Source: Lathyrus oleraceus (Eukaryota; Streptophyta; Magnoliopsida; Fabales; Fabaceae). Taken from it: a DNA stretch of 64,000 nucleotides. A program made the position numbers and the translations under genes. The notes beneath the pieces were generated by a model, which was not told where the DNA came from, did not search any database, and was given only the letters and a program-made list of their open reading frames with translations. Position 1 is the stretch's first letter. Each line of letters opens with the position of its first letter. Positions 23,011 to 36,425 of this stretch are shown piece after piece. The stretch covers positions 254,238,977 through 254,302,976 of the forward strand of contig NC_066580.1 of the NCBI RefSeq assembly GCF_024323335.1. Reading direction: 5' to 3'.

Positions 23011-25057
23011 AATGGATGAATACGTGCTGGTTCTGTTAAGTTTTGAAAATGATTACTCGACGTTGAATCGAGGTTTTGATCTTGTTATGAAATGGTTATC
23101 GGATGTTCATTTTATTTCTTGTATTAACAGATGAATAAAGAATGGGAGAAATAAACATTATACAATTCATGGGAGAGGGATACATTTGTAATGAATGGGG
23201 ATTGTACATGGCAATCAAACAATAATAATATATGCCTCATACACCATACAAGTAGGCCACAGTTAATCAAACAAGTAAGATATAAACAAGTATATAATCA
23301 AATCAAATAATCAAAGAATGAAATAATGAAGCATTAAACAATGTATGAATAGTATAAACATATTAAACAATCAAACAATAAAGACATTGATGAAAGAAAC
23401 AAGTATAAAAAATATCAGATGAATAAGACAAGTGAAATTATGCACACAAAGAATCAATAAATAATTTAATCGGGAAATGATGCAAGGATCAAATAAAATC
23501 AAGATGAAAGGCCTCTAATATATGGCACATGAGATGAACAAGGGAGGATCAAAAGATCTCTTCAATTTCCCTAAGCAATCACTATGTCAAACATCAATCA
23601 TAGAAAAGTCGACCAAAAAGTCAAGTCAACTTAAAAAATATCAAATAAATAGTAAATTAATTCAATAAATTATGAAAAAATAAATTAAAAGAGGTGGGGT
23701 CAGGACATCATCATCCCCCAAAAATATTTTAAAAATAATAAAAATTGGTGTATAAATCAATTGAAATAAAACAGAAGTCAAAAGAAAAGTCAACCAAGCA
23801 AACTAGGTCGAAAATAAATCCAAAATAAATTAAAAATGGGAAATAAAATTCCAATAAAAGGTCAGGTTGACCATGAGACATTGGTAAACCCTCATCCCAA
23901 AACTCAGAATCTAAAAATAATTTTAAGTTATGAAAATAAAATAAATGAAAAAAAGTGTGTTAAAATGGCCTATTTGAAACAAATAATTGAAATAAAATAT
24001 TAGTATTAAATAAAAACAAAAATAAAAATCAAAATAAATTAAATAAGACAATGTGGAATATAAAAAATATTTTTTGATATTTTTGTGAACAAATAAAATA
24101 TATTTAATAATTAAAATACAAAACAGAAAAATAAAAAAATGAATTAACAAGAAAGAGTTAGAATGCATATGTATTAGAATAATGGGACATGAGGGGGTGC
24201 TGATAGCGAATGTGGAGCAGGCCCGGTCCGGATGAATAGTGATGTGGGACATTAATTAAAATGAAATAAAATGTACAGTTGAAACAACATGTACATATGA
24301 ACAATGGAACGGTAGATGCTGAAACATTAAGTAACTAAATGCCAAAACCAAAACACACGGCCAGGATCGAACACACGTGCGGGATCTGGCGGTCATGAGA
24401 GGGACGCGTGTGGCTTTCCATTCTCACGTAAAAAAACAGTAGCATGCATGCTGGGAATGCGATAAAAGGTCACGCTTGCTCATCTTCCAGCCACAATATC
24501 TCAAGCTACGGTTCACGGAACGACACGATGTAAAAAGCAAACTTCTAGGACTAAATGAGAGGAACATCATGGTATTTTATTTTATGAAAAATGGTGAATC
24601 TATCATAGAGAAATATGGACAACAAGGGAAGCATATGAACATGGATATGAGTGAAAATTCAAAGCTGCAAAACTCCAATTTAAAGCAATGCCTCATGGTG
24701 AGGGCTTCATAAACAAACATGATATATTGCTAACATGGGAAAATAACATGAAACAAAGCATGGTATGACATGGAAAAAAAAAACAATAGCAAGCATAGTG
24801 AGCATGAAATGAAAGTAATGAACAAGCATGAAGTGAAGTGAATAAGGCCATGGAAGAGAATGGACTAGAGCTTACCTAGTGGATGCAAGGTCCACTGCCC
24901 CTTGAAAATGGAAGGATGGAATGAAAATGAGATGCTTGTGCTTTGAGAACTCTTAGAATTTGTGATAATGGAAGGGAATGCAACTTGGTCTCTTTCCTCT
25001 TGCCTTGCCTCCTTTGAAAATAGCAGCCTCTATCTCTTCAGATTAGGGTTTTATGAT

Positions 25058-25066
25058 GTTTATATA
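25058..25066 (-). promoter_or_regulatory. TATA box of B 3' LTR
   Basis: TATATAAAC on minus, about 1.83 kb from the LTR start; conserved at 39218-39226. Confidence 0.5.
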
Positions 25067-25310
25067 TGTTGGATTAAAGTGCTCAAATGGGCTTAAGTGT
25101 TGGTTTTGAGTCATGGACAAAGTGTGCAAAAATGAGGTGTGAAAAGAAATGGTTAAAAGTGGCAAAACTTAAGTGAATGAACCAAAAGAAAATTGCCAAA
25201 TGAGGTAAAAGATGTGTTGGTCGTTTTGTGGTTAAACTTGGTTTTTCTTGTGCAACATGAAACAACCCAACTAGGTGACTTTAAGGCATTGTAACTTGAT
25301 GAGTACATGT

Positions 25311-25760
25311 CCAAATGGCAAGGCAATGCAAACTGTAGAAAGAAGGTAGGGAGCTTAACATCTTTCATGTTGAACACATCTTGAAATGGTGAGTGGAAAA
25401 AGGTGAAAAATGGCCATAAAGTTCAGGTCTCATGGCTGCAAAATGGTTGGGCCAGTTTGGCCTAAATGCTGTCAAAAAATTCAGCCTATGATACCAACTT
25501 TAGATGAGTGTATCTTCCAAACAAATGATCCAAATGGCAAGGCAATGCAAACAGTAGAAAGAGGGCATGGAACTTAACATTTTTCATGTTGAACACATCT
25601 TGAAATGGTGAGTTGAAAGAGGTGGAAAATTGCCATAAAGTTCAGGTTTCATGGCTGCAAAATGGTTGGGCCAGTTTGGCCTAAATGCTGTCAAAAAAAT
25701 TCAGCCTATGATACCAACTTTAGATGAGTGTATCTTCCAAACTAATGATCCAAATGGGGT
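25311..25760 (-). repeat. About 219-bp tandem duplication in B U3
   Basis: Similar blocks begin at 25311, 25530 and 25750 (the last brief), sharing CCAAATGGCAAGGCAATGC. They are upstream of the TATA box. The counterpart in the 5' LTR is 39461-39910. Confidence 0.85.
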
Positions 25761-26899
25761 TGTTCCAAAAAGGTGTGAAAGAGTACATATCAAGGTACAA
25801 CTGTCATGAAGAAAGTGTTTTCAAAAGATGCCTTGAAGTGCAAGAAATCTGGCCCATAAGTCTTGATAAATTTTGCAAATTTTGGACTTCGAAAAAATTC
25901 TAAGTATTCTAAAATAATGTCTTACTTTGACCAAGCCTAACTTTCTCAATTTTAATCCAAATGAAACAAACTTTATATCTCTAGAAATCTTGAAACAACA
26001 GGAACAAGTTTCATGTTGAAGAAAGTTTCAAATAGGGCTTGCATCTTGATGGAAAATAGGCTTAAAGTGGGTGCAAAAACCATAAAAACTTGCCTTAAAT
26101 GGAAAGTCAACTATTTCCAAATTTGGTAACTTTTTCAACTCCTGATTAAATGATGAATCCATGATCCAACCTTGATCAAATTTCACATGTAGGCTTCCTT
26201 AGGCATGAATTTTGAGATTCCACTTTCAAAACGTCAAGAGTTGACTTTTTTGGCCGCACAGTTGACTTTTCCCAAACTGTCTGATTTCCGATTCCATTGA
26301 TCAATTGAAGCACCTCTGCCTCCAATAAAGAGCTGATTTTTTGCATGTAGATCCTTGTGGACATGTGGAGGGCCATGGAAATGAGTTTCACCCAAGGAAT
26401 CAGAAATATCCCGATTTTATACCAAACCCTAGTTTTAGGGAAAAAATGACTAAGAACTGATTGCACTGATTGCCAATGGATCTTTGTGAGATAATTGTGG
26501 ATCTTCTTAGGCCAAGATGCTTCTATAATCATGACATGAATGAGCCCTTCTACTTCCAACCAAACTTTTCCTGTTGCAGATGGCCCTGAAACCCTGATTT
26601 CTGATTAACTCCATATGCACACTCTAAGAGTTCTGAATCTTCCACTGATGAACTGAGGAACATAATAAGACATATGGAACTCCTTGAGACCCTTGAGACT
26701 TCTATAATTGGAGAATGAAATCCAACTCTCAACTTTGCTTTGTGTGGGATCCTTCTGTTAAGGAGTGATCAATCAAACCCTAACTTCCAAGTCATTAATG
26801 CAACATGCAATGAGTATGACCTAGTATGATGCTAATGCAATGTGAAACACAATCCCATGCTTCCAAGAAGAATGAAGGGTAAATTTTGGGGTATTACAG

Positions 26900-26912
26900 C
26901 TGCCCCTATTCA
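26900..26912 (-). other. Polypurine tract of element B
   Basis: Minus strand reads AATAGGGGCAGC directly before TGTAATACC. Confidence 0.75.
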
Positions 26913-27289
26913 ATCAACTGGAGACCCGAAAGGAAGATAGCAACGGCTTTCGCACTTTCGAGGTATCAAGGGATTGAATACAATAAAAACTCGGAAATTT
27001 ACACTGAAGTGAAGTGAAGTAACAATGCCTGTCAGAATCGGCAAGAAGGTGGTCTTGAACAAAAATCTGTCTGGTACGGTGAGAATCGGTCTGAGTACCG
27101 AAAAAGAATGTAAGTCTGAATACCAAAATAAATGGTCACAGAGAAATAACCCATGGCCTGAATGCCGCTCATTAGTCTGAATACCGGAAATGACTTCGAT
27201 CTGAGCATCGAAAGATATGAGATTATTAACATCGGTCTGGACACCGGTAAATTGGCATGAATGCCACTTCGATCTGAATACCGGAAAAT

Positions 27290-27830
27290 TGGCCTGAATG
27301 CCACATGTTGCATCGACCTGAACGTCGAAAACTTCTTCGATCTGGATATCGGAAAATTGGCCTGAATGCCACAAGTTGCATCGACCTGAATGTCGGAAAC
27401 TTCTTTGATCTGGATATCGGAAAATTGGCCTGAATGCCACAAGTTGCATCGACCTGAACGTCGGAAACTTCTTCGATCTAGATATCGGAAAATTGGCCTG
27501 AATGCCACAAGTTGCATTGACCTGAACATTGGAAACTTCTTCGATCTGGATATCGGAAAATTGGCCTGAATGCAACTTCGGTCTAAATACCGAAAAATTG
27601 GCCTGAATGCCACTTCGGTCTAAATACCGGAAAATTGGTCTGAATACCACTTCGGTCTGAATACCGGAAAATTGATTTGAATACCACTTCGGTCTGAATA
27701 CCGGGAAATTGGTCTGAATACCACTTCGGTCTGAATACCGGAAAATTGGTCTGAATACTAGAAAATTGGTCTGAATACCACTTCGGTCTGAATACCGAAA
27801 AAACTTTCATGCCTGTCAGCATCGGCAGAA
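27290..27830 (-). repeat. 3' UTR minisatellite of element B (68-bp, then ~36-bp units)
   Basis: CCTGAATGCCAC recurs at 27293, 27361, 27429, 27497 and 27565, an exact 68-bp period. From about 27575 to 27800 a shorter unit of 36-37 bp (CGGTCTGAATACCGGAAAAT) takes over. Each unit pairs a CGGTCTGAATACCG-type dyad with a GGCCTGAAT segment. Long ORFs through the block are by-products of the repeats. It sits in the same place as the D repeats at 4130-4840, with unrelated sequence. Confidence 0.9.
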
Positions 27831-29180
27831 ATAGGGAAAATGATAGTTAAGGCGGCACGCGGGCCAATGACCTATGCTTGGGAGAATAAGTCATGAAAAA
27901 AAAATCTTCAGTCTGAGTACTGGAAACAAATCTCTGGCTTATCACTAGAGATACCGAGAATGTTTCATGCTTCACATGCGTATGTTTGAATTTTTCAATG
28001 GCGTAATGCTCCATGAAAATGGAAATGCTACGCGATTTGGGAGGATGTAATGCAATATGATTCTACATGCGGGGATGCAAAATGCTGGGCAGAATGCCAA
28101 GCCGAGACAAGGAAGTCTGTTGGGGAAATGACCGGCCATGCGGTGTTCTGGCAATAGCATAATAACGAGACTCTGACTAGGGAGAGAATGGCATTGAAAG
28201 CCTGCTACTGAGGAAAGCAACAGTGGTTCTGGAAACCATAATATGTGAGAGAGACGACTCAGCAGGGGAAGCAAACACCGATACGGTACCGAGACTCTGC
28301 TTCAAGGAAAGAGACCGTGGGTCTGGCGTCGAGATTATCGATCTGACATCGAACTCTAAGGGGCAAATGCTTCTGCTGGGAAGATACAGTCTGGCACTGT
28401 CAACTCCGCTGGGGATATACAGTCTGGCACTGTCAACTCTACTGGGGGAGTGTATAGTCTGAAACACCTGCTTGGGGAAGCACAGTAGTGAGAACCTGAT
28501 AGGGGTTGAAGAATCCAATGGTTGGACCAGCTTTGCAGGGATAAGGTACCAGGTACCAAACTATTGAAGAGAAACATCCGTGATCATCTACTGGGAACCT
28601 CAAGGAAATGCCCCAAGTGTACCCGTTCTGAATAGACGATCCAAAGCACTTAAAATTTACGGCAATTTTAAATGTTTATTGAGCATGTACCTGTAAAGCT
28701 CTTATGTTTCATGATGCAATGTTTATCAAAAACCTGGACGTCATTTTTGCAAATAAAACAGTAAAATGAAAATGAACACAGAGATATTCTGAATAACATG
28801 ATATCATTGATTGAATGGCCTCTGAATAGGCATTTACATCAGGAAGCAATCCCTGGAAAGAGGTAATCGCACAAAAGATAAAACTGAAATTAATCTAATG
28901 GCAATAGGATTCGGTGATGTGCATCTGCATGATTGATGGTATGTTCTTATGAGTGTGAACAGTGAGTGAAAACTAAACAAAACATTGACAAATATTTTTA
29001 TTCTTTTGAAATTTTGAAAACTGCAAAAATAGAAAGACAATGAACAAAATATTTAAATGCAAAAGACGTCCTTCATTTATGATAAACAATGCAGGTATTC
29101 ACATAGATGAGCCCTACAATGAGTCATTACGCCCTGGGAGGAACGTAAGACTTGGACATGCATGAATAAACAAAGAAAAA
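27831..29180 (-). other. Non-coding stretch of B between protease and repeats
   Basis: No RT, RNase H or integrase similarity in any frame. The part next to the protease (about 28640-29180, T-rich on minus with TTTTTGCAG-type acceptor-like sites) may be a relic of the Pro-RT intron. The part at 27831-28560 holds GCTGGGGATA-type motifs seen in other 3' UTRs. The deletion that removed RT to integrase presumably lies near 28600. Confidence 0.55.
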
Positions 29181-30340
29181 TTACTCCTCTAGAAGAGTGA
29201 CTTGGACAATTTCCTCGGAAGACCAATTATCGATGACTTCACCCGGGATCCTCGGATGCACCCAGTTGTCGATGTCGCAATCATTATCCCCATCTTCATC
29301 GTTGATCGCAGATATCTGGCCATATTGGATGACGCCAGCGCTGGAGAAAGTAATCAGCCCCTGATGAGTCTGAAGTGTTGAAGTTGTAGAAGTCAGAGTT
29401 GGCTGATACCCAATCCCGAACTTGTCGTCTTTCATTGGCAACTCCAATAGACGTCCCCAACCGGGAGCAACACCTGAATCCACCAAGGCATGTGCCTGCT
29501 TGAAGGATGAGATAGAGGCACCCGCTTTCACCTCTTCCACCGGAGCTGCATCCTTGATCTGAACCGCCTCAAAGGCCTGACATAGGGTCTCATGAAATTC
29601 ACCCTCTACCTCTACATACTTGAATGTAGACAGGTTACTGACCAGAATGTCCTCCTCACTACAGACAGTGATAATTCTTCCATTGACTGGGAATTTGATC
29701 TTCTGATGTAGAGTTGAGGAGACTGCCCCAGCATTGTGGATCCAGGGACGACCCAACAGGCAACTATACGAGGGGCTGATATCCATCACATAGAAGACAG
29801 TGTTGAAGGTTTGTGATCCAATCAGAATTGGCAATTCTACCTCTCCAAACACCGACCTCTTAGAACCATCGAAGGCTCTCACTACGAGATTAGAAGGCTT
29901 CAAGACCAAACCTTCTACTTCTAACCTTGACAGGCCTCTCTTGGGTAGCACATTGAGAGAGGAACCTGTATCCACCATAACATGTGATAACACGGTATCT
30001 CTGCATTCCATCAAGATGTGCAGAGCCTTGTTATGATTGCGTCCAGCTGGTGTTAAGTCAGAATCAGTAAAACCCAACCCATTGCTTGCATGAACATTGG
30101 CAACGATCCCTTCTAGTTGGTTTACCGAGATTTCCTGAGGCACATATGCAGCATTAAGAACCTTCAACAGTGCCTCCCTGTGTGCCTCCGTACGCAGCAG
30201 GAGTGAGAGAATGGATATCTTGGACGGAGTCTGAATCAACTGGTCAACCACCTTGTAGTCGCTCTTCTTTATGATCCTCAGAAGTTCGTCCACATCCTTC
30301 ACAAAAGTAGGCTCAGAACCAGCCTGGGGTGCAGAGGTAC
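29181..30340 (-). pseudogene. Element B protease (Ogre gag-pro C-terminus)
   Basis: Retroviral-type aspartic protease that matures the Gag polyprotein. Starting in the 30302-29181 frame, a conserved linker (LLRIIKKSDYKVVDQLIQTPSKISILSLL) leads into the active-site motif VDTGSSLNVLPK (Asp about residue 111), then the flap and the LLGRPWIH motif typical of Tat/Ogre proteases. The catalytic DTGS is intact and the ORF is open to VTLLEE, a characteristic Ogre end. It is joined to gag by a one-base frameshift near 30347, hence called a pseudogene although this domain reads through. No RT follows. Confidence 0.85.
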
Positions 30341-30346
30341 CTTCAT

Positions 30347-32614
30347 TTACAACTTGTTTGCCTTTGGTCTTCGCCGCGGCGTCAACATCATCAGTTTGGG
30401 TGACGGGTGGTGAGAACAGAGTCTACCACTCCTGGTGAATCGCCCGATTCCACCAACATTGTCCACCACGGGATCTACTATTTCCACATCAGATTTAGAC
30501 TTCTCCTCTATTTTCAGTGGCTGCTCCACACCGTGATCGTGCGTGTACACACTCCCCCCATAATGCCAAGGAATGGCCCTTTCACTGGTGAAAGGTAAAG
30601 GACCAGGGGTTGTGATGGTCATAGTGGATGGTCGCACTGGTGGCACTGGTTGCGCTTCTGGCACACTGATCTGAGCAGTTGGATAGAAAATGGTGATAGT
30701 AGCAACATCACAGTCGTACTCATAAATCTCATTCATTGAAACATAAACATCTGAAACATCGGAATCAAGTTCAATTACATCAGCATCAATCACATAGTTT
30801 GGGATATTAGCAACAACATTGGAAAAATTAAATACATCCTTACGAACTACATAATCAGTAGGAACAACATCTGTGAATTCTTCAACAGCATCTTCAAACA
30901 CCTCTTCAGCAACCCCTTCAGCAAACTCTTTGACAGACAAGTCTTCAACTTGGAGGATACCATTGTCAAGCAAGACCTGGATACCCTGCTGCAGCTTCAA
31001 ACAACCCTTGCCCTGTGTAGCACAATCCAAACAACCCTTCCCACAACCGGGGAAAACATCGGCCTTCAGCAAGCATTCTTTAATCTCCAACAGCGGAGTC
31101 TTCAACTTCAACACGTCCTTAATGGACTTGGCTTCTCCTTGCAGCATATTAACGTTTACACCACCATGTTGCGGCATGGGATTGTTGACGACATTAGGAG
31201 CCGGCGCAAAGTTAATGGCCTTTGAATCTATGAGGTCCTGAACTACGTGCTTAAAAGCTTTGCAGTTGTCTATATTATGGTCAGGTGCCCCAGAGTGGAA
31301 ATTACACCTGACATTGGCATCATATCCTACTGGGAGCCTGCCGACAGGAGGAGCCAGAGTGCGTAACTGCACAAGTTGTAGTTGTTGAAGGCTAGGAAGC
31401 AACTGAGCGTACGACATTGGAAGAGTGTCGAAACGCCTGTCCATCATCCTTTGCCTCTGTTGATAGGCGGTCTGTTACCCGGTTGTTGCTGTTGTTGGTA
31501 TTGATTCTGTTGACGTTGTGGTTGTTGTTGTTGTTGTGGTGCTGCAGCTGGAATGGTCACAGCCGCAACATACGGTTGTTGATGATAAGGTTGAAAGTTG
31601 TTCCTCCGAATAACCCTGCTCTGATACGAAGACAAAGAATTCACACCCCTCTCTCTGCTTTTGTCCCCCAATAAACGGCTTCTTCACCCCTGATGAAGAT
31701 CCAACTCCACTGTGGATCTTGCATGTCTTCAGGTAGTTCTCCACCCTCTCACCGGTAGAGACTACATCAGCAAAGTTGGAGGCATTGCAACCCACCAGGC
31801 GCTCCAAGTAAGGTCCGGGCAGAGTGTTCATGAACATGTTAGCCATTTCCTTCTCCAACATAGGAGGTTGAACACGGGAAGCTGTCTCCCTCCAGCGTTG
31901 AGTGTATTCCCTGAAGCACTCATTGCTTTTGAGAGACAAATTCTGAAGTTGAGTTCTGTCCGGAGCCATGTCTGCATTATACTGATACTGCTTCACGAAA
32001 GCCTCGGCCAAATCCCTCCAGCAACGGATGTAGGCTCTGTCCAGCCTCATGTACCTTTCCAAGGATGCCCCAGCTAGGTTGTCCTGGAAGAAGTACATAA
32101 GTAGCTTCTCGTCATCAGAGTATGCAACCATCTTTCGGAAGTAGGCTTGCACATGGGTCTTTGGGCAAGAGCTGCCATTGTATTTGTCAAAGACTGGGAC
32201 TTTGAATTTCGGTGGCACCCTCACGCCTGGGACCAATCCCAAGTCAGCAACATCTACTCCCAGAGGATTTTGTCCTTCCACTGCCTTCAGCCTCTCCTCT
32301 AACCTTCTAAACATGGGATCCATGCCATGGCCCATGCCAAAGTCTTCCTGCATCTGGGTGAACTGGTCGTCCTGATCATCATGGACGGGCGGTTGACCGG
32401 AGTTGACATGCGGGATCGGGGTAGGCCCCGGTCCACTGGGTCCGTTAACCTCTCCAGCTGGAGGATCAGTCAACGTCTCTGGTTGAGTAGTGGCGGGATT
32501 CCTCTGCATCATCTGCCTAAGCTCTTGTTGTCCCTGAGCCACCCCTTAAACCACATCCATGAATTGGGTCATGCGGATCCTCATCTCAGCGAGCTCTGCT
32601 TGTAGGCTTTCCAT
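30347..32614 (-). pseudogene. Element B gag, broken
   Basis: Gag forms the virus-like particle that packages element RNA. I place the start at the ATG at 32614 (MESLQ) because homology begins there. An in-frame TAA follows about 20 codons later (just above 32542). The capsid region spans 31660-32540 (FKVPVFDKYNG, FREYTQRWRE). Frameshifts lie near 31660 and 31447. The C-terminal part has a Gln-rich stretch, the RRFDTLPMSYAQLLPSL block and a cysteine/histidine motif C-H-GAPDH-DNCK that replaces a standard zinc knuckle in Ogre Gags. Not translatable as one protein. Confidence 0.88.
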
Positions 32615-33006
32615 TGTTCTCTGCTAGTTTCTGCGGGTACCGTACCGGTGAATTCCTGAATCAGCTATCCTGCTAGTGGAACACCAAATAATATGAGAAC
32701 ACCGCAGCGGCACCTGTTATGCAAGATATGCAAATGAATATGTTAATGTAATGACATGTTTATCGATTCCAAAGGGGTATTCTAACCCCTTGATTCCAGT
32801 CTCACATCAGGTGAAAGTGCAAGAAGACCGAGTCATGGATAAACTTCTGAGATTAAGATGTAATAAAGGGAAACCATCATACAAATGAGTTCAAGGAAAA
32901 GGGCCCTAGCCAACAGTACATCAAAAGAGGATCTCCACAACAAGTCTGTGGATCATCACTACATAGCACCAAGACAATAAGTAAAGAGAGGAACAAAAAT
33001 CAGGAA
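32615..33006 (-). other. Spacer between B ORF1 and gag
   Basis: No ORF and no recognisable signal; element A has a spacer of similar length at 49735-50054. Confidence 0.5.
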
Positions 33007-34857
33007 TCAGCCTCCTATATACAACCCATAAGGACTGCTCCTCACTTCAGCCAGTAATGCCACCGTGTCAGGATGATCTGGAGATTCTGTCAAATGCCGG
33101 ATAAGCATATTCCTCTTGTAAATGATCCCATCCAGTTCGTTGATGTGCTCTATGTAGTAATTCCCATCATCCTCTCCGAATACCTCTTCAAGTCTAGATT
33201 TCTTCAAACCTGCCAGCACCTTGAGTTCTTCAATCTGTTCTTGAGCCTCGTTGAGTTGATCTGTGATGTAACCATTGGTTGAACGGGCGCACAGAAGTTC
33301 ATTGTTCTTCTCCTTCAGCAGAATCTTCAATTTCTCCATCTGACCAGTCTGTTGAGCTACCATCTCCTCCTCTTTTGCTTTCCGAGAAGCTGAAAATGCA
33401 TCCCATTGCTCTTGCCACCCTGCTAACTTGCCATGAGCATCCATTAACTGCTGCTTGACTCGTCTTAACTCAGAACTGGATGACCCCAAGGCTTTGTCTG
33501 TCTTCCTGAAGAAGTCTACCTCTACGGCCAATTTCCTCTCTACTTCCTCTTACCATCTGACGACTTCCCCCTTCTGATATTCTGCCTCATGGAATTGATG
33601 CATACAGTCTTGCAACTTCACACTTAACTTCGAGTTTTCAGTTTGAAGCTCCTCCATGGCATTCTTCAATTTGTCATACTCCTCTCGGCTCACCATTGTT
33701 GACTGCTCAGGAGTAGGTGGATACAAAGGTTCTTCAATAGGAAACGGCAGGCCAAACTCTTCGACTCTTCCTTGAAGCCACTCTTCATACTGAGGGTAAG
33801 TTCTACAATATCCTTTTCCAAGCATAATTCTTCCTCTCTTGATCACCTTGAGCCAGGCCTCTGCTGCCTTACAGGATACAGTCAAATCAGGCGAAGAATG
33901 GAAAAACAGAGATTCTTCCACATCCGTTTCCAAAGGCGGAGTTCTTAAAGCATATCCAAACTGTCTAACTGCTAGAGAAGGATTATAGTTGATTCCTCCT
34001 CTTCTTCCTACCAACGGTACATTTGGGAAGTTCCCACAACTGTGAATAATATCCGCCCGAAGCAAGCTCCGGTCAGACCACCAAGAAATATCTTCAGCTC
34101 TCAACCCCATCAATCTCTTCGACCAACTCAACGAGTCCTCGACATCAATGAATGCTCCTGATTTGGGTAGGTGAGAACTGAACCACTTATAAAACAAAGG
34201 CTCACAACAATTCAACAATCCTCCTTTTCTATTCTCATTCCTGTGGTGCACCGAATGAAAGAAATCTCCTAGGAAGGTCGGCACTGGATTTCCCAACACG
34301 AAGAGGCGTATTGCGTCCATGTCCACAAATTTGGCAACATTAGGGAACAAGACAATCCCATACACATAAAGAGCCAACACAGCATTGAAACCCCTCTGGT
34401 CACCATCTTCAAGTTTCTTCTTTGCTTCTCCCAGTAAGAAACTCAAATGAAAACCACTGACTCCTCCCTTCTGACACATATTAGCCTTCAAGACTGATTT
34501 CCCCAAATATGTGGCCGAAACAACCATGCTGAGATCGGGCAAAAACTCAGAACTGTAGAACAACAACTGTGACTTTATAGGAACTCTGAGAAAACTGGCA
34601 ATCTCCTCCAAAGTAGGGACCAAAATGTAATCCGGGAATGTGAAACACCTCAATGGAGGGTCATAGAACTGCATCAGTGTGAAGAGAGCATCATGTTGAT
34701 CCATGGAAAGAACCGTGACGAAACTTAGAATCAAACCGTACTCCTTTCGGAATCCTTCTAGAGAATCGTGATTCATTAACTTCATCAGTTGTTGAATAGG
34801 CTCCAAACAAACCACAAGAAACTTGTAGGCGACGTGTCTCTTTCTGCCAATATCCAT
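33007..34857 (-). pseudogene. Element B ORF1, one internal stop
   Basis: Ogre elements carry an extra ORF before gag whose function is unknown. From ATG 34857 the frame is open for 435 codons, meets one TAA (33547-33549), then runs on in the same frame for about 180 codons to YGLYIGG. The N-terminal two thirds match ORF1 of element A in pattern (FYDP...CF.FPD...TLEE; VLFP...KFVD..AIR.F; YKWF.SHLP). This may be the plant DUF7745 family; that assignment is from memory and needs a profile search. The C-terminal third is a charged coiled-coil-like region. One stop in about 617 codons is less decay than gag shows. Confidence 0.8.
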
Positions 34858-35737
34858 CTCAGGAGAACCAGAAAACCCCGACCGGAATCAAGAAGAAGAT
34901 GTAAACCCCCTAGTAATGGATAAACATGTGGTAAATGATATGAATGCAGAATGATGTGATGCAATGCAGTGACATGGAAATCAAGATTGCTGTATATGCT
35001 TGAACATCTGTCGGGTTGCACTGTCTGAAGAGAAACCCACTGAGGAATATAACACAAGACCAAAAGTCTGCTCCAGAAAACCGGGTTGGTTGGAGGTTAA
35101 GGTTCCTTGAATTTAGCCCTCCCCTCACTGGTAGGTTCTAAGAATAGAAGTTTGTCAGCTTCAGCCCTTCAGTCGAGAATAATACGTTTACCACTGAAGG
35201 TTTGGCATTATTACGGGATAAAAGACCTCCACTGACTCCCCTCAACAGGACATCCTAAAGCAAGTTCCCAGTCTCGGGGTCCTCGGATTGAGCAGCGAGA
35301 ATGCGCCCACCAGAGCTAACATAATCACGTCTCGGAGGAGAGGCCTCGACTGAGTTCTCGGGAAATGGTCACCAGAGTCGACGATTTCTAAAGGAATATT
35401 TGTCGTTATGGAACACCCATAGGACAAAATATATCCAACAGAAACCTCGTCTGGAATGTGGGTCTCATGAACGACTTAACGTAGCAACATGCCACGCAAG
35501 CCTCATGACTATCTACTCTAAAACCTGTGTGTACGCTCAAGCCTGGGTAGTGGGCTTATCACTCATAGAACATCCCACCCTAACAAACAAACAACCCAAC
35601 AGAGCCAACAGACACAGCAATGATATGTACACAATGCAATAAGATAAAGCAGATAAATAAATAACTGTACAAAAGAATGAACACCCAATAAACAAACAAC
35701 CTACGAAAGCTAGGAGGGACTCGCTTAGGGAAACCGG
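34858..35737 (-). other. Leader of element B
   Basis: Untranslated sequence between primer site and ORF1, about 880 bp, without a credible ORF. It is the expected place for a packaging signal, but none can be named from sequence. Confidence 0.6.
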
Positions 35738-35755
35738 TCCCCAGCAGAGTCGCCA
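35738..35755 (-). other. Primer binding site of element B
   Basis: Minus strand reads TGGCGACTCTGCTGGGGA, two bases after the 5' LTR end. It is the same 18-mer as in element A and matches the tRNA-Arg-type primer site reported for Ogre elements. Confidence 0.85.
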
Positions 35756-36077
35756 ACTGTCACAGCCTAAAAAAAAATATAGTGCGCGAAAAAACAACCG
35801 GCCAAAAAGAAATGACAGAAGAGTCGCCACCGTGTGTTATTTATCCCAAAGGAAGGAAAGGAAATGCTCGAAGTAATCCTGGAAAAAGGAAAGGAAAAGA
35901 CAAGGTCTCGCAACCAAATCTTGGGTTCGGGAGTCGATTATGCGAAGGGAAGGTATTAGCACCCCTACGCATTCGTAGTACTCTACGGGATCCACTCTTG
36001 TTGTTCTTGTTTAAAGGGTGTGGGTTTATCTAATGTACTATTTACGAAAAGAGGGGTCAAAATAAAATGACTCGCAC

Positions 36078-36425
36078 GGATGTCGCATCCACTGCATACG
36101 TATCTCATCTGAATATGAGAATCAGAGTCTTCGTAGCTCGGCTAACCTATTGGTTAAAGAGAAGTGTGCTCGCTAAGACATCGCGTCTTATGCCTACGTA
36201 TCTCATCTGGAATGAGAATCAGAGCAAACCGTAGTTCGGCTAACTACGGGAACAAAGGGTCTCGATTGCAACTAGGGCAAGAGAAAGGGAAGGTCTTGAT
36301 CGCAACGAGGGCGAGAGAAAAGAATCGCAACAAGGGAGAAAGCAAACAAGGATTAGTTATTAGTTGTCAGTCAAACTCGGCAAGACATCGCACCTTGTGC
36401 CTACGTATCTCATCTGAACATGAGA
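36078..36425 (-). promoter_or_regulatory. Three two-hairpin blocks in B 5' LTR
   Basis: Blocks at 36078-36120, 36174-36217 and 36381-36425. In the third, hairpin 2 is CAAGGT-GCGAT-GTCTTG with two wobble pairs, against CAAGAT/GTCTTG in the 3' LTR copy. Confidence 0.75.

Larger units (their letters stand above)
21578..26899 (-). mobile_element. Element B 3' LTR (5,322 bp)
   Basis: Minus strand from TGTAATACC at 26899 to GGCTGCGACA at 21578. It is collinear with 35758-41049 throughout. It holds three two-hairpin blocks, two 35-bp tandem arrays, a 219-bp duplication and a TATA box. There is no credible coding sequence. Confidence 0.95.

Noticed and set aside
26910..27822. Long repetitive ORFs (up to 246 codons) looking like a repeat protein rich in FRP and SDIQ motifs
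   Set aside because: Several overlapping frames are open at once through a tandem repeat in the 3' UTR of element B; there is no counterpart in other elements and it lies after the end of gag-pro.
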